A DNA stretch of 64,000 bases from Amycolatopsis mongoliensis (GTDB lineage: Bacteria; Actinomycetota; Actinomycetes; Mycobacteriales; Pseudonocardiaceae): positions 1,798,001 through 1,862,000 of the forward strand of contig NZ_CP127295.1 in assembly GCF_030285665.1 (NCBI RefSeq), given 5' to 3'. A model generated the notes under the pieces. It saw only the letters and a list, made by a program, of their open reading frames with translations, ran no database searches and was not told the DNA's origin. The position numbers and the translations under genes were made by a program. This document shows positions 18,878-29,095 of the stretch, in pieces (within the stretch, counting starts at the first letter, position 1; every line of letters starts with the position of its first letter).

Positions 18878-21348
18878 TGTTCACCCCCAGCGAGGTTCAC
18901 CACGGCACCGTGACCGGCGCCGAGCGTCTTGAACACGGCGGAGCCGTCGGAGTTGCCCGGCAGCCACACGACGCCGTCGGGCAGGTCCGCGATCTCCACC
19001 GGCAGCGTGATCGCGCCGCGTTCGGTGCTCACCTTCACGGTGGTGCCCAGCCCTTCGGCGGTCTTCGCGGACAGCCGCGCGACCGGGGTGCGCTGGGTGC
19101 CCTTCAGGTGCGGCTCGCCGTCCTGCAGCGATCCGTTGTCGATCAGCTGGCGCCAGCTCGACAGGACCGCCTGGCCGGCGCCCGGGGCCGCGGTGGCGCC
19201 GCCCGTCTCGGCCTGGACAGTGCCCCAGCGCAGTGCCGAAGCCGGGGCGAGCTTCTCGAAGTCGCCGCGGGCGGCGGCCGGCGTCTGCGTGAACAGGTCG
19301 GCGTCCATCTCGACGGCGAGGGTGTCGAGCACCCGGCAGTCCGGCAGGGTGCCGGTGCCTTCGATCGTGACGTCGAACGGGCGGGTGCGGCCCTCCCAGT
19401 TGAGGTAGCTGCCCGCCTTCTCGTCCGCCGCGGCCACCGGGAGGACGACGTCCGCGCGCTCGGTCACCGCGCTGTGGCGGAGCTCGAGGCTGACGACGAA
19501 GCCGGCGTTGTCCAGCGCGCGCAGCGCGAGGTCCGGGTCCGGCAGGTCGAACGGGTCGACGCCGCCGACGACCAGGCCGCCCAGCTCACGGCCCGCAGCC
19601 GCCTGCAGGATGCCGGTGGTGTCGCGGCCCGGCGCGGCCGGGATCGGGACGCCCCAGGCGTTTTCGACGGCGACGCGGGCCGCGTCGTCGCCCACCCGGT
19701 GGCCACCCGGCAGCAGCGTCGGCACGCAGCCGACCTGCAGCGCGCCCCGGTCACCGGCGCGGCGCGGGATCCACGCGAGCCGGACGCCGGTGCGCTCCAC
19801 CAGGTCGTGCAGGGCGGAGAACAGGCCGGGCACCTGGGCGGCGCGCTCGCCGACCAGGACGACGGCGTGCTCGCCGCGCAGGGCCTCGTCGAGGTCCGGC
19901 GCGTGCTTGGCGATGCCTTCGACGGCCGCGGCTTCCTGGCCGGGAACGCAGGCGAGCAGCTCGCCGAACGTCTTGCGCACCGACGACGTCGTCCACTGTC
20001 CCAAGTGGACGACCCGGGTGCGGTTCTTGCGGGCCGCCTTGCGCAGCCGCAGGAACACGATCGGCGCCTCGTCCTCGGGCTCGAACGCCACGCACAGGAC
20101 CGTGCGGGCCCGCTCGATCTCGGCGAAGGTGACCCCGGAGTCCGGCGTCACGCCCACGACGTGCGAGGTGAGGAACGCGAGCTCCTCGGCCGAGTGCGCG
20201 CGGGCGCGGAAGTCGACGTCGTTGGTCTGCAGCGCGACCCGGGCGAACTTCGAGTACGCGTAGGCGTCCTCGACGGTCAGCCGGCCTCCGGGCAGGACGC
20301 CGACGCCGCCGTCCGACCGGGCCTCGGCGAGGCCGGCCGCCGCGACGCGCAGCGCGTCGGTCCAGGACGCCTCTTCCAGCTCACCGGTCTCGCGGTTGCG
20401 GACCAGCGGACGCCGGATGCGGTCGTCGGCCGAGGTGTAGCGGAAGGCGAACCGGCCCTTGTCGCAGATCCACTCCTCGTTGACCTCGGGGTCGTCGCCG
20501 GCCAGCTTGCGCTGGACCTTGCCGCGGCGGAAGTCGGTCCGCTCGGCGCAGCCGGACGAGCAGTGCTCGCAGACGCTCGGCGCGGACACCAGGTCGAACG
20601 GGCGGGAGCGGAACCGGTAGGCGGCGCTCGTGAGCGCACCGACCGGGCAGATCTGGATGACGTTGCCGGAGAAGTAGCTCTGGAACGGCTGGCCGGACGT
20701 CGTCCGCGACGCGAGGTCGAGGACGTCCGCCGTCTCCGCGGTGCCGATCTGCTGGTGGGCGCCGCGTTCGAGGAGCTCGATGAACGGGTCGCCGGCGATC
20801 TGCGCGGAGAACCGGGTGCAGCGCTGGCAGAGCACGCAGCGTTCCCGGTCGAGCAGCACCTGCGTCGAGATCGGCAGCGGCTTCGCGAACGTCCGCTTGG
20901 TGTCGACGAACCGCGACTCCGCGCGGCCGTGCGCCAGCGCCTGGTTCTGCAGCGGGCACTCGCCGCCCTTGTCGCAGATCGGGCAGTCCAGCGGGTGGTT
21001 GATGAGCAGCAGCTCCATCACACCCTGCTGGGCCTTGTCCGCGACCGGCGACGTCAGCTGCGTCTTGACGACCATGCCGTCGGCGACGGTCATCGTGCAG
21101 GACGCCTGCGGCTTCGGCATCGGCCGGCCGCCCATCTCGACCTCGACCAGGCACTGGCGGCACGCGCCGGCCGGGTCGAGGAGCGGGTGGTCGCAGAACC
21201 GCGGGATGACCGTGCCGAGGCGTTCGGCCGTGCGGATCAGCAGCTCACCCTTGGGGGCGATGACCTCTTCGCCGTCGATGACCAGCTTGACGTGGCCTTC
21301 GGGGACCGGCGTCTCCTGGGTCTCGGTCTTGTCGGGGGCGATCGTCAT
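18874..21348 (-). CDS. nuoG: NADH-quinone oxidoreductase subunit G
   Basis: Large Fe-S subunit of the NADH arm, 824 residues. The N-terminal ferredoxin domain has [17 protein letters not shown] for the [2Fe-2S] cluster. Then come [24 protein letters not shown] and ICPVGALT for further clusters, and CEHCSSGCA at the start of the molybdopterin-oxidoreductase-like fold. The C-terminal 400 residues follow that fold but carry no cofactor in known complexes. The ATG overlaps the nuoF stop (ATGA). Confidence 0.95.
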   Translation of the reverse strand: MTIAPDKTETQETPVPEGHVKLVIDGEEVIAPKGELLIRTAERLGTVIPRFCDHPLLDPAGACRQCLVEVEMGGRPMPKPQASCTMTVADGMVVKTQLTSPVADKAQQGVMELLLINHPLDCPICDKGGECPLQNQALAHGRAESRFVDTKRTFAKPLPISTQVLLDRERCVLCQRCTRFSAQIAGDPFIELLERGAHQQIGTAETADVLDLASRTTSGQPFQSYFSGNVIQICPVGALTSAAYRFRSRPFDLVSAPSVCEHCSSGCAERTDFRRGKVQRKLAGDDPEVNEEWICDKGRFAFRYTSADDRIRRPLVRNRETGELEEASWTDALRVAAAGLAEARSDGGVGVLPGGRLTVEDAYAYSKFARVALQTNDVDFRARAHSAEELAFLTSHVVGVTPDSGVTFAEIERARTVLCVAFEPEDEAPIVFLRLRKAARKNRTRVVHLGQWTTSSVRKTFGELLACVPGQEAAAVEGIAKHAPDLDEALRGEHAVVLVGERAAQVPGLFSALHDLVERTGVRLAWIPRRAGDRGALQVGCVPTLLPGGHRVGDDAARVAVENAWGVPIPAAPGRDTTGILQAAAGRELGGLVVGGVDPFDLPDPDLALRALDNAGFVVSLELRHSAVTERADVVLPVAAADEKAGSYLNWEGRTRPFDVTIEGTGTLPDCRVLDTLAVEMDADLFTQTPAAARGDFEKLAPASALRWGTVQAETGGATAAPGAGQAVLSSWRQLIDNGSLQDGEPHLKGTQRTPVARLSAKTAEGLGTTVKVSTERGAITLPVEIADLPDGVVWLPGNSDGSAVFKTLGAGHGAVVNLAGGEQ

Positions 21349-22625
21349 GCCTGCGCTCCCACCAGTTCGCGCTTGTTGCTCTCACACAGAGCGAGGAATT
21401 CGTCGCGGAAGTACTTGATGCCACTGGTGATCGGCGACACCGCGCCGTCGCCGAGGGCGCAGAACGCGCGGCCGAGGATGTTGTCGCAGACGTCGAGGAG
21501 GGTGTCGATGTCCTCCTCGGTGCCGTGGCCCGCGACCATCCGCTCGAGGATCTGCGCCAGCCAGTACGTGCCCTCGCGGCACGGCGTGCACTTGCCGCAG
21601 GACTCGTGCTCGTAGAACTTCGTCCACTTCATCACGGCCCAGGGCACGGACACCGTCTCGTTGAACACCATGACGGCGGTGGTGCCGAGCATCGAGCCCG
21701 CCTCGGCCGCGCCCTCGAAGTCCAGCGGGATGTCGAGGTGCTCCGTGGTGAACATCGGCGTCGACGAGCCGCCCGGCGTCCAGAACTTCAGCGGGATGCC
21801 GTCCTTCATGCCGCCCGCCATGTCCAGCAGCTCGCGCAGCGTGGTGCCGAGCGGGCACTCGTACTGGCCGGGCTTCTCGACGTGGCCGGAGATCGAGTAG
21901 ATCTTCGGGCCGGGCGACTTCTCGCGGCCCATCTCGCGGAACCAGCTGGAGCCGCCGTTGACGATGAACGGCGCGCTCGCGATGGTCTCGACGTTGTTGA
22001 CCGTGGTCGGCGCGGCGTAGAGGCCCGCGGCCGCGGGGAACGGCGGCTTGAGCCGCGGCTGGCCGCGACGGCCTTCGAGCGAGTCGAGCAGCGCCGTCTC
22101 TTCACCGCAGATGTACGCGCCCGCTCCCGCGTGGACGGTGATCTTGAGGTCGAAGCCGGAGCCGAGGATGTTCTCGCCCAGGTAGCCCGCCGCTTCGGCC
22201 TCGCGCACGGCCGCGTTGAGCCGGCGGATGCAGTGCAGCGCCTCGCCGCGGACGTAGATGAAACAGTGGTGCGACCGCATCGCGTACGCGGCGATGATGC
22301 AGCCCTCGATGAGCGAGTGCGGGTCCGCCATCATCAGCGGGATGTCCTTGCAGGTCCCCGGTTCGCCCTCGTCGGCGTTGATCACCAGGTAGTGCGGCTT
22401 GTCCTCGTTCGGCGGCATGAACGACCACTTGACGCCGGCCGGGAAGCCCGCGCCGCCACGGCCGCGCAGGCCGGAGTCCTTGACCAGCTGGACGAGCTGC
22501 TCCGGCGTGCCGGCGAGTGCCTTGCGGACGGCGGTGTAGCCCTCCAGCGCCTCGTACGTCCCGATCTGCCAGGAGTTCGGCGACAGCCAGCGCTTCGTGA
22601 GGACCGGGGTAATGGGGTCGGCCAT
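21345..22625 (-). CDS. nuoF: NADH-quinone oxidoreductase subunit F (NADH/FMN-binding)
   Basis: Catalytic subunit that oxidises NADH, 426 residues. The NADH-binding glycine loop GLRGRGGAGFPAG is at about residues 52-64, the FMN-site segment is NADEGEPGTCKD, and the [4Fe-4S] N3 cluster ligands are in ESCGKCTPCREGT (near residue 337) plus a later cysteine. The ATG shares one base with the nuoE stop (TAATG). Confidence 0.97.
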   Translation of the reverse strand: MADPITPVLTKRWLSPNSWQIGTYEALEGYTAVRKALAGTPEQLVQLVKDSGLRGRGGAGFPAGVKWSFMPPNEDKPHYLVINADEGEPGTCKDIPLMMADPHSLIEGCIIAAYAMRSHHCFIYVRGEALHCIRRLNAAVREAEAAGYLGENILGSGFDLKITVHAGAGAYICGEETALLDSLEGRRGQPRLKPPFPAAAGLYAAPTTVNNVETIASAPFIVNGGSSWFREMGREKSPGPKIYSISGHVEKPGQYECPLGTTLRELLDMAGGMKDGIPLKFWTPGGSSTPMFTTEHLDIPLDFEGAAEAGSMLGTTAVMVFNETVSVPWAVMKWTKFYEHESCGKCTPCREGTYWLAQILERMVAGHGTEEDIDTLLDVCDNILGRAFCALGDGAVSPITSGIKYFRDEFLALCESNKRELVGAQA

Positions 22626-23503
22626 TACTTCTTCTCCCCTTCTTTAGAGGGCAGAGCGGGGAGCGGGACATCGGAAGCCACCGGGGCGACCCAGCCGCGG
22701 TCCTGGGCGAGCTTCGCGCCCCGCAGCGTCTCGACGGCCTGCGAAGGACCGTCGACGTCCGCGCGGTACTGGCGCTCGTCCTCCGGGAAGAACCCGGCGA
22801 GCTGCAGCTCGGCGCCCTTGAAGTTCGTCAGCGGCGCGCCGCGCGTCGGGGCCGGGCGCTTGCCCGCCTGCAGCGCGTCGACCAGCGCGACGGCCTTGTC
22901 CTCGGTCTGGTTGTCGAAGTACTCGTAGTTGACCTGGATGACCGGCGCGAGGTCGCAGGCCGCGAGGCACTCGGCGTGCTCGAGGGTGATCGAGCCCGGC
23001 TCGTTCGGCGTGCCCGCGGTCTCGTTGTGCCCCAGCGGCTTCTCCTCGGAACCGAGGTGCGTCTGGAGCTTCTTGTAGATCGCGTCGCCGCCCATGGCCG
23101 CGCACAGCGTGTTGGTGCAGACGCTCACGAGGTGCTCGCCGCACGGCTTGCGCTTGTACATCGTGTAGAACGTCGCGACCGCGCTGACCTCGGCGTCGGA
23201 CAGGTCGAGCTGCTTCGCGCAGAACGCGATGCCCTCCTGGCTGACGTAGCCCTGCACCGACTGCACGAGGTGCAGCATCGGCAGCAGCGCCGAGCGGGAC
23301 ACCGGGTAGCGCGCGATCAGGTCCTGGGCCCGGGCGACGACGCCTTCGTCGAAGATGTCTTCGAGCGGCGTGTCTTCGATGATCCCGGCGGCCACCTCGG
23401 GGTCCGGCGCGATGGCGATCACGTCGACGTCGCCGCCGGCCGCGACGTGCGTCCGGTCGGCCGCGTTGGGCCCGGGCTCGGGCACTGCGGTGGAAGAAGT
23501 CAT
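22625..23503 (-). CDS. nuoE: NADH-quinone oxidoreductase subunit E ([2Fe-2S]), extended C-terminus
   Basis: Thioredoxin-fold subunit of the NADH arm, 292 residues. The [2Fe-2S] ligands lie in [12 protein letters not shown] and in [11 protein letters not shown], preceded by the typical [11 protein letters not shown] helix. The family is often about 160-250 residues long. Here about 90 extra residues follow the cluster domain, including [18 protein letters not shown] and a charged end. The start is the ATG at 23503, overlapping the nuoD stop (ATGA); a much longer frame upstream is a shadow of nuoD. Confidence 0.95.
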   Translation of the reverse strand: MTSSTAVPEPGPNAADRTHVAAGGDVDVIAIAPDPEVAAGIIEDTPLEDIFDEGVVARAQDLIARYPVSRSALLPMLHLVQSVQGYVSQEGIAFCAKQLDLSDAEVSAVATFYTMYKRKPCGEHLVSVCTNTLCAAMGGDAIYKKLQTHLGSEEKPLGHNETAGTPNEPGSITLEHAECLAACDLAPVIQVNYEYFDNQTEDKAVALVDALQAGKRPAPTRGAPLTNFKGAELQLAGFFPEDERQYRADVDGPSQAVETLRGAKLAQDRGWVAPVASDVPLPALPSKEGEKK

Positions 23504-24870
23504 CGGTCCACTCCCCCCATGACGGGGTCGATCGAGGCGATCGCGGCGATCACGTCCGCGACCAGGCCGCCTTCGGCCATTGCGGGCATCGACTGCAGGT
23601 TCACGAAGCTCGGTTCGCGCACGTGGACCCGCAGCGGCCGGGTGCCGCCGTCGGAGACCAGGTGCGCGCTCAGCTCGCCGCGCGGCGACTCGACCGAGGT
23701 GTACACCTGCCCGGCCGGCACCTTGAAGCCCTCGGTGACCAGCTTGAAGTGGTGGATCAGGGACTCCATCGACTGGCCCATGATCTTCTTGACGTGCTCG
23801 AGCGAGTTGCCCATGCCGTCGCTGCCGATCGACAGCTGCGCGGGCCACGCGACCTTCTTGTCCTCGACCATGACCGGGCCCGGCTCGAGCTTCTCGAGGC
23901 ACTGCTCGATGATCTTGAGGCTCTCGTGCATCTCGTGCACCCGGATCAGGTAGCGCGACCAGCAGTCGGCGCCGTTGTCGACCGGGACGTCGAAGTCGAA
24001 CTCGTCGTAGCAGGAGTACGGCTCGGTCTTGCGCAGGTCCCACGGGAGACCGGCGCTGCGCAGCACCGGGCCGGTGACGCCGAGCGCGAGGCACGCGTCC
24101 ACCGGCAGGTAGCCGACGCCCTTGAGCCGGTTGCGCCAGATCGGCTGGCCGGTGAAGAGCTTGTCGTACAGCGGAAGGCGTTCCTTCATCGTCTTGACGA
24201 ATTCGGTGACCTTCTCGCGGTAGTCCTCGGGCATGTCCTGCGCGAGGCCGCCGGGGCGGATGAACGCGTGGTTCATGCGCAGGCCGGTCAGGTGCTCCAG
24301 CAGGTGCAGCACGACCTCGCGCTCGCGGAAGCCCAGCGTCATCGCGGTGGTGGCGCCGAGCTCCATGCCGCCGGTGGCGATGTAGACCAGGTGCGAGCCG
24401 ATGCGGTTGATCTCCAGCAGCATCACGCGCAGCAGCTGCGCGCGGCGCGGGGCCTCGATCTGCAGCAGCTTCTCGACGCCGAGGCAGTAGGCCATCTCGG
24501 TCGAGAGCGGCGCCAGGTAGTCCATGCGCGTCACGAAGGTGACGCCCTGGGTCCAGGTGCGGTACTCGCAGTTCTTCTCGATGCCGGTGTGGAGGTAGCC
24601 GATGACCGACCGCAGCTGCGTGACGGTCTCGCCCTCCATCTCCAGCACGAGCCGGAGCACGCCGTGCGTCGACGGGTGCTGCGGGCCCATGTTGATGACC
24701 ATGCGCTCGTCGTGCGCCGCGTCGGCGATGACGTCGTCCCAGTCGCCGCCGGAGACCGAGTAGACGCGGCCTTCGGTGGTTTCGCGGGAGTCGGCGTACT
24801 CGACGCTGTCCGCGCCCTCGGGGGACGTGTCCGTGCCGGTCTTGACGTCGGAAAGGTTCTCGGTGCTCAC
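23500..24870 (-). CDS. nuoD: NADH-quinone oxidoreductase subunit D
   Basis: Hydrogenase-like subunit that forms most of the quinone-binding pocket, 456 residues. It has [23 protein letters not shown] (the conserved histidine loop) near residue 60, then YLHTGIEKN, and [27 protein letters not shown] in the C-terminal half. The GTG start overlaps the nuoC stop (GTGA). Residues 1-50 are an acidic N-terminal extension. Confidence 0.96.
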   Translation of the reverse strand: MSTENLSDVKTGTDTSPEGADSVEYADSRETTEGRVYSVSGGDWDDVIADAAHDERMVINMGPQHPSTHGVLRLVLEMEGETVTQLRSVIGYLHTGIEKNCEYRTWTQGVTFVTRMDYLAPLSTEMAYCLGVEKLLQIEAPRRAQLLRVMLLEINRIGSHLVYIATGGMELGATTAMTLGFREREVVLHLLEHLTGLRMNHAFIRPGGLAQDMPEDYREKVTEFVKTMKERLPLYDKLFTGQPIWRNRLKGVGYLPVDACLALGVTGPVLRSAGLPWDLRKTEPYSCYDEFDFDVPVDNGADCWSRYLIRVHEMHESLKIIEQCLEKLEPGPVMVEDKKVAWPAQLSIGSDGMGNSLEHVKKIMGQSMESLIHHFKLVTEGFKVPAGQVYTSVESPRGELSAHLVSDGGTRPLRVHVREPSFVNLQSMPAMAEGGLVADVIAAIASIDPVMGGVDR

Positions 24871-25616
24871 GAGTACGACCTCCGCTGGTCCGGCGGCGGG
24901 ATCTCCGCGCCCTTGTATTCGACCGGGATCCCGCCGAGCGGGTAGTCCTTGCGCTGGGGGTGGCCGTCCCAGTCGTCCGGCATGAGGATCCGGGTCAGCG
25001 CCGGGTGGCCGTCGAAGACGATGCCGAACATGTCCCAGGCCTCGCGCTCCTGCCAGTCCGCGGTCGGGTAGATCCCGACCAGCGACGGCACGTGCGCGTC
25101 CTCGACGTCGAGGGTGACCTCGAGGCGGATCCGGCGGCGGTAGGTCAGCGACGTGAAGTGGTAGACCGCGTGCAGCCGCTGCGGGATGTCGACGCCGTAG
25201 TCCACGCCGGACACCGAGCTGAGCAGCTCGAAGCGGAGACCGCCGTCGTCGCGCAGGACCTTGGCGATCGCCGGCAGCTGCTCGCGGGCGACGTAGAAGG
25301 TGATCTCGCCGCGGTCGACCGTCGTCTGCAGGATCGCCTCGGCGGGGATCTTGTTGTCCGCCAGTGCGGCGTAGAACTCGTCGGCGAACTGGTCGAACCA
25401 GCCGCCGTACGGGCGTTCGGCCGGCGCGGGGCTGTAGGCCGGGAGCCGGACGCCGCCGTAGCCGGAGGTGTCGCCGGTGCCGTGGACGCCGAACATGCCT
25501 TGGCGTTCGCGGCCGGTGACGACCGGTTCGGCGGGCCGGGCGCCCGTCGGCTCGAGGCCGCCTTCGGGACGGTCGGCGCTGGACTGCTCGCCGCCGGGTT
25601 CAGGAGTCTCAGTCAT
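24867..25616 (-). CDS. nuoC: NADH-quinone oxidoreductase subunit C
   Basis: Peripheral-arm subunit, 249 residues. The last 110 residues carry the family signature: [21 protein letters not shown], then [21 protein letters not shown]. The first 80 residues are a Pro/Gly-rich extension common in actinobacterial NuoC. It ends inside the start of nuoD. Confidence 0.95.
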   Translation of the reverse strand: MTETPEPGGEQSSADRPEGGLEPTGARPAEPVVTGRERQGMFGVHGTGDTSGYGGVRLPAYSPAPAERPYGGWFDQFADEFYAALADNKIPAEAILQTTVDRGEITFYVAREQLPAIAKVLRDDGGLRFELLSSVSGVDYGVDIPQRLHAVYHFTSLTYRRRIRLEVTLDVEDAHVPSLVGIYPTADWQEREAWDMFGIVFDGHPALTRILMPDDWDGHPQRKDYPLGGIPVEYKGAEIPPPDQRRSYS

Positions 25617-25619
25617 CGT

Positions 25620-26168
25620 TTACTTCTTCGCGTACTTGATCGACGACGCGACGAGCTCGGTGCGGGCCCCGCTGGCGGCGCGGATGGCGGCGCGGCGGGC
25701 GTTGATCGGCTCGTCCTGGATCTTGGCGTGCAGCTTGAGGATCGCGTCCAGCAACATCTCCGGCCGCGGCGGGCAGCCGGGCAGGTACATGTCGACCGGC
25801 ACGACGTGGTCGACGCCCTGGACCACGGCGTAGTTGTTGAACATGCCGCCGGAGGAGGCGCAGACGCCCATGGCGAGCACCCACTTGGGCTCGGCCATCT
25901 GGTCGTAGATCTGGCGCAGGACCGGGGCCATCTTCTGCGTGACCCGGCCGGCCACGATCATCAGGTCGGCCTGCCGCGGCGTCGCGCTGAAGCGCTCCAT
26001 GCCGAAGCGGGCGATGTCGTAGCGGGAGCCGCCGACCGTCATCATCTCGATCGCGCAGCAGGCGAGCCCGAAGGTGGCCGGCCACATCGAGTTCTTCCGC
26101 GACCAGTTGACGAGACCTTCGAGACTGGCCAGCAGGATGCCGTTGGGGAGTTTCTCTTCGAGGCCCAT
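25620..26168 (-). CDS. nuoB: NADH-quinone oxidoreductase subunit B (N2 cluster)
   Basis: Subunit holding the terminal [4Fe-4S] cluster N2, which reduces the quinone. It has 182 residues. The tandem cysteines lie in [11 protein letters not shown] (residues 37 and 38), with the other ligands in [15 protein letters not shown] and [11 protein letters not shown] chose the ATG at 26168, just after the nuoA stop (4-bp gap), rather than the longer frame, which is a shadow of nuoA. Confidence 0.97.
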   Translation of the reverse strand: MGLEEKLPNGILLASLEGLVNWSRKNSMWPATFGLACCAIEMMTVGGSRYDIARFGMERFSATPRQADLMIVAGRVTQKMAPVLRQIYDQMAEPKWVLAMGVCASSGGMFNNYAVVQGVDHVVPVDMYLPGCPPRPEMLLDAILKLHAKIQDEPINARRAAIRAASGARTELVASSIKYAKK

Positions 26169-26172
26169 GGGT

Positions 26173-26592
26173 CTAGTTCCAATCCAGGCCGCCGCGCCGC
26201 CACACGTAGGCGTACGCGAAGCCGACCGTCGCGATGAACAGCAGGATCTCCACCAGGCCGAACGTGCCCAGCGCGTTCGCCTGCACGGCGAACGGGTAGA
26301 GGAAGACCATCTCGATGTCGAACAGGATGAACAGCATCGCGGTGATGTAGTAGGCCACCGGCATCCGCCCGGCGCCGACGAGCGGCTGCGGGGACGGTTC
26401 GATGCCGCACTCGTAGGCCTCGAGCTTGGCCTTGTTGTAGCGACTGGGACCGACGAGCGGGCCCAAGAGCACCGACAGCACGGCAAACCCGAGCGCCAGC
26501 ACGAACAACAGGACCAGGGGCAGGTAGGGCTTCAGGCTCGGGGCCTCTTGAGCCAGCTGCACCGTGTCGGTTCGGGTCAGCAACGTCAGCAC
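26173..26592 (-). CDS. nuoA: NADH-quinone oxidoreductase subunit A
   Basis: First gene of the nuo operon, a small membrane subunit with three helices. It has [23 protein letters not shown] between helices 1 and 2, and [13 protein letters not shown] (conserved acidic residues) in helix 2. With the GTG at 26592 the product is 139 residues, close to the family norm. An upstream ATG at 26664 would add 24 basic residues. AAGGAT lies about 14 bases upstream of the GTG, so the exact start is uncertain. Confidence 0.93.
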   Translation of the reverse strand: MLTLLTRTDTVQLAQEAPSLKPYLPLVLLFVLALGFAVLSVLLGPLVGPSRYNKAKLEAYECGIEPSPQPLVGAGRMPVAYYITAMLFILFDIEMVFLYPFAVQANALGTFGLVEILLFIATVGFAYAYVWRRGGLDWN

Positions 26593-26733
26593 GGGGTCTT
26601 CGCCATCCTTTCCGCGCCGCTGCGGTTGTGCTTGTGGTGGGAACCGCTTGAGCCTCGTCGGCACCCTAAGGGACCTGGGTCACACCGCCGAGGGTCAGGG
26701 TCTCCTTACGGCCCGTGGCGGGGCCCGGACGTG

Positions 26734-26753
26734 CTTGTGAAATAGTTCACAAG
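26734..26753. promoter_or_regulatory. Rex operator-like site 1 upstream of nuoA
   Basis: Perfect 8-bp arms CTTGTGAA and TTCACAAG flank ATAG. This matches the Rex operator (TTGTGAA-N4-TTCACAA) known from actinobacteria and other Gram-positives. Rex releases DNA when NADH is high, so nuo would be derepressed when NADH accumulates. The rex gene itself is in this window at 63010-63924. Confidence 0.8.
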
Positions 26754-26767
26754 CCACTCGTCGTGGA

Positions 26768-26783
26768 TGTGAAGGGATTCACA
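26768..26783. promoter_or_regulatory. Rex operator-like site 2 upstream of nuoA
   Basis: TGTGAA and TTCACA flank GGGA, a second perfect match to the Rex consensus core. It begins 14 bp from site 1. It lies just downstream, in transcription direction, of the candidate nuo -10 box, where a bound repressor would block initiation. Confidence 0.75.
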
Positions 26784-26795
26784 AAGCATGGGGGG

Positions 26796-26801
26796 AGTGT
26801 A
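26796..26801 (-). promoter_or_regulatory. Candidate -10 box of the nuo operon (TACACT)
   Basis: On the minus strand TACACT matches the TAnnnT consensus. A start point about 7 bases downstream would put Rex site 2 directly over the early transcribed region. The -35 region is weak. The call rests on position more than on sequence. Confidence 0.3.
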
Positions 26802-27027
26802 GGACGCGACTCACATTCTTGTCCCTAGGCCCCCGCGTTATAAGGGTGCCCTAAGTTTCGGCGCCAACGTTGTCACGGCCCGGCAACGGCGCGCGTGCGA
26901 CCTGCGCGAAGACCGTTCAAGATCCCCTGACGACCGGACAATCCGGGCGCTGACCTGTGACCTATCCCACTGACCGCACGGCCAACTTGCTACGCCACCC
27001 GAGTGTCCGCGCGCGGACAACCCCGAG

Positions 27028-27084
27028 CTTTCCCTAGGAAAGATGCGTCCACAGGCCCTCGGGACGCATCTTTCCTAGGGAAAG
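27028..27084 (-). terminator. Hairpin terminator after menJ (dispersed repeat family 2)
   Basis: Perfect 23-bp arms (27028-27050 and 27062-27084) with an 11-base loop, starting 16 bp past the menJ stop. On the sense (minus) strand it begins CACTTTCCCTAGGAAAG. That 17-mer recurs with one change in the hairpin after menB at 38964-38988. Confidence 0.8.
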
Positions 27085-27099
27085 TGACGGGTTTGGGGG

Positions 27100-28386
27100 T
27101 CAGCGTGGGGTGGGTGTGACGCGGGCGAGCGCCGAGATCAGGCGGTCGACGCAGTCGCCGCCCTTGGCGTCGTAGCAGCCCGACAGGCCCTTGTAGACCA
27201 GCGGCAGGAGCTTGTTGATGCGCAGCCCGTACTTCGTGCAGGCGTGCATGATCTTCGGCTTGCCGATGATCTTCGCGAAGACGTTCCCCAGCCGGTAGTA
27301 GCCGCCCATCAGCTCGCCGACCGCCCGCGGGTACGCCTCCAGCGCCCGCTCGCGCGAAGCCCCTTCGCGCCGGGCCAGCGCCTGCACGACGACCTCCGCG
27401 GCGATCTGCGCCGACTCCATCGCCGCCGAGATGCCTTCGCCGTTGAACGGGCTGACCATGCCGCCCGCGTCGCCGAGCAGCAGCAGGCCGTCGCGGTAGT
27501 GCGGGGTGCGGTTGAAGCCCATCGGGAGGCCGGCGCCGCCGACCTTGCCGATCGCGTTCTCCTCGCGGTAGCCCCACTCCTCCGGCGTGCCGTCGAGCCA
27601 CTGGCGCAGCAGCGCGCGGTAGTCGGTGTTCCGGAACGAGGCCGACGTCGAGAGCATGCCGAGGCCGACGTTCACCGTGCCGTCGCCGAGCGGGAACGCC
27701 CAGCCGTAGCCCGGCAGCAGCTTCGGGTTCCGCGGGTCCGAGCGGTCCCACAGCTCGAGGTGGCCCTCGATGAACGGGTCGTCGTGACGCGGGCTCTTGT
27801 AGTACTGGCGCACCGCCACGCCCATCGGGCGCTTCTCGTTCTTCTGGATGCCGACGCTCAGCGCGAGCCGCGCGGACACGCCGTCGCAGGCCAGGACCAG
27901 CGGCGCGCGGTAGTGCACCGGCGTCCGCTCCGGCCCGACCTTGGCCTCGACGCCGACCACGCGCCCGGCCGGGCTGGTGATCGCGCCGGTGACCGTCGTG
28001 CGCTCGTACAGCCGCGCGCCGGCCTTCACCGCGAGCCTCGCGAGGAGGTCGTCGAAGTCGTGACGAGTACGGGAGACGCCGTACGGCGGGTAGCTCGTCA
28101 GGTCCGGCCAGTCGAGCTCCAGCGTCAAGTCGCCGGTGAGGATGCGCAGGCCGCGGCTGTGCATCCAGCCGGCGTCCTCACTGGTGTCGATCCCCAGGTC
28201 GATCAGCTGCTTGACGCCGCGCGGAGTCAGGCCGTCGCCGCAGACCTTCTCGCGGGGGAACTCGGTCTTCTCCAGCAGCAGCACGTCGACGCCCGACCGG
28301 GCGAGGTAGGTCGCGACGGTGGACCCGGCCGGTCCGGCGCCGACGACGATGACTTCGGCGTCCTGGTCAGGGCTTCGACGACTCAT
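27100..28386 (-). CDS. menJ: Geranylgeranyl-reductase-family flavoprotein, probable menaquinone reductase MenJ
   Basis: FAD-dependent oxidoreductase of 428 residues. The N-terminal Rossmann motif VVGAGPAGST is at residues 15-23, then LLEKTEFPREKVCGDGL, the family's conserved Cys-Gly-Asp loop, and GDAGGMVSPFNGEGI near residue 300, the second FAD motif. In mycobacteria the orthologue MenJ (Rv0561c) saturates one isoprene unit of menaquinone-9. The immediately upstream gene is the menaquinone methyltransferase menG (10-bp gap, same strand), which supports that role here. Other geranylgeranyl reductases act on archaeal-type lipids or carotenoids, so specificity is inferred from context. Confidence 0.8.
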   Translation of the reverse strand: MSRRSPDQDAEVIVVGAGPAGSTVATYLARSGVDVLLLEKTEFPREKVCGDGLTPRGVKQLIDLGIDTSEDAGWMHSRGLRILTGDLTLELDWPDLTSYPPYGVSRTRHDFDDLLARLAVKAGARLYERTTVTGAITSPAGRVVGVEAKVGPERTPVHYRAPLVLACDGVSARLALSVGIQKNEKRPMGVAVRQYYKSPRHDDPFIEGHLELWDRSDPRNPKLLPGYGWAFPLGDGTVNVGLGMLSTSASFRNTDYRALLRQWLDGTPEEWGYREENAIGKVGGAGLPMGFNRTPHYRDGLLLLGDAGGMVSPFNGEGISAAMESAQIAAEVVVQALARREGASRERALEAYPRAVGELMGGYYRLGNVFAKIIGKPKIMHACTKYGLRINKLLPLVYKGLSGCYDAKGGDCVDRLISALARVTPTPR

Positions 28387-28396
28387 GTACGCGAGT

Positions 28397-29086
28397 TTAG
28401 GCAGGCTTGCGCGCGCGGTGGATCGCCACGACGCCGAATGTGAGGTTCAACCACTCGACGTCGGCCCAGCCCGCGCTCGCGATGATCTCGCCGAGGGTGC
28501 GCTGGTCGGGCCAGGTGAGCATCGATTCGGCCAGGTAGGAGTACGCCTCGGGGTTCGACGACGTCCGCTTGCCGACCCAGGTGAGCAGCTTCAGCATGAA
28601 CCGCCGGTGGATGAACCGGATCGGCGCGAACGGCGGCGTCGAAACCTCGCAGATCACCAGGCGGCCGCCCGGCTTGACCACGCGGGCGATCTCGGTGAGC
28701 GCCGCCTTCGGGTCGACGAAGTTGCGCAGCGCCAGGGAGATGGTCACGGCGTCGAAGCTCTCGTCGGCGAACGGCAGGTTCAGCGCGTCCGCCGCGACCA
28801 TCGGGACCTTGCGGTGCAGCCCGGCGCGCAGCATCCCGAACGAGAAGTCCGCGGCCAGGCACCAGGCGCCACCGCGGGCGTACTCGACGGTGGACACCCC
28901 GGTGCCGGCGGCAAGGTCCAGCACCTTCTCGCCGCGGCGGGCGTCGAGCACGCGGGCGGTGGTGGTGCGCCAGCGCCGGTCGAAGCCGAAGGTCATGAAC
29001 GAGTTCGCCCGGTCGTACCCGGACGCGACGCCGTCGAACATCGCGGCGACTTCGTGCGGGTCCTTGTCCAGGCTTGCGCGTGACAT
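28397..29086 (-). CDS. menG: Demethylmenaquinone methyltransferase (MenG/UbiE)
   Basis: SAM-dependent C-methyltransferase of 229 residues that performs the last core step of menaquinone synthesis. It opens with [28 protein letters not shown], the UbiE signature, has the SAM-binding loop [12 protein letters not shown] near residue 55, and the second signature [25 protein letters not shown]. The menJ gene follows after 10 bp. In an organism with menaquinone only, the ubiquinone function of UbiE does not apply. Confidence 0.93.
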   Translation of the reverse strand: MSRASLDKDPHEVAAMFDGVASGYDRANSFMTFGFDRRWRTTTARVLDARRGEKVLDLAAGTGVSTVEYARGGAWCLAADFSFGMLRAGLHRKVPMVAADALNLPFADESFDAVTISLALRNFVDPKAALTEIARVVKPGGRLVICEVSTPPFAPIRFIHRRFMLKLLTWVGKRTSSNPEAYSYLAESMLTWPDQRTLGEIIASAGWADVEWLNLTFGVVAIHRARKPA

Positions 29087-29095
29087 GGCTTGAGA

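Larger units (their letters stand above)
26593..27027. other. nuo control region (non-coding, 435 bp)
   Basis: No credible gene is seen here. The stretch next to nuoA (26593-26733) would be the 5' leader. Two Rex-operator-like palindromes lie at 26734-26753 and 26768-26783, with a possible -10 box at 26796-26801. Farther from nuoA, a second A/T-rich spot (GTTATAAG, 26836-26843) could be another promoter. The rest (about 26850-27027) is plain GC-rich spacer up to the menJ terminator. Confidence 0.6.

Noticed and set aside
18871..21615. Plus-strand ORF of about 914 codons opposite nuoG and nuoF
   Set aside because: Antisense shadow of high-GC genes; Arg/Ala/Gly/Val/Asp-biased product with no domain, while nuoG and nuoF have full motifs.
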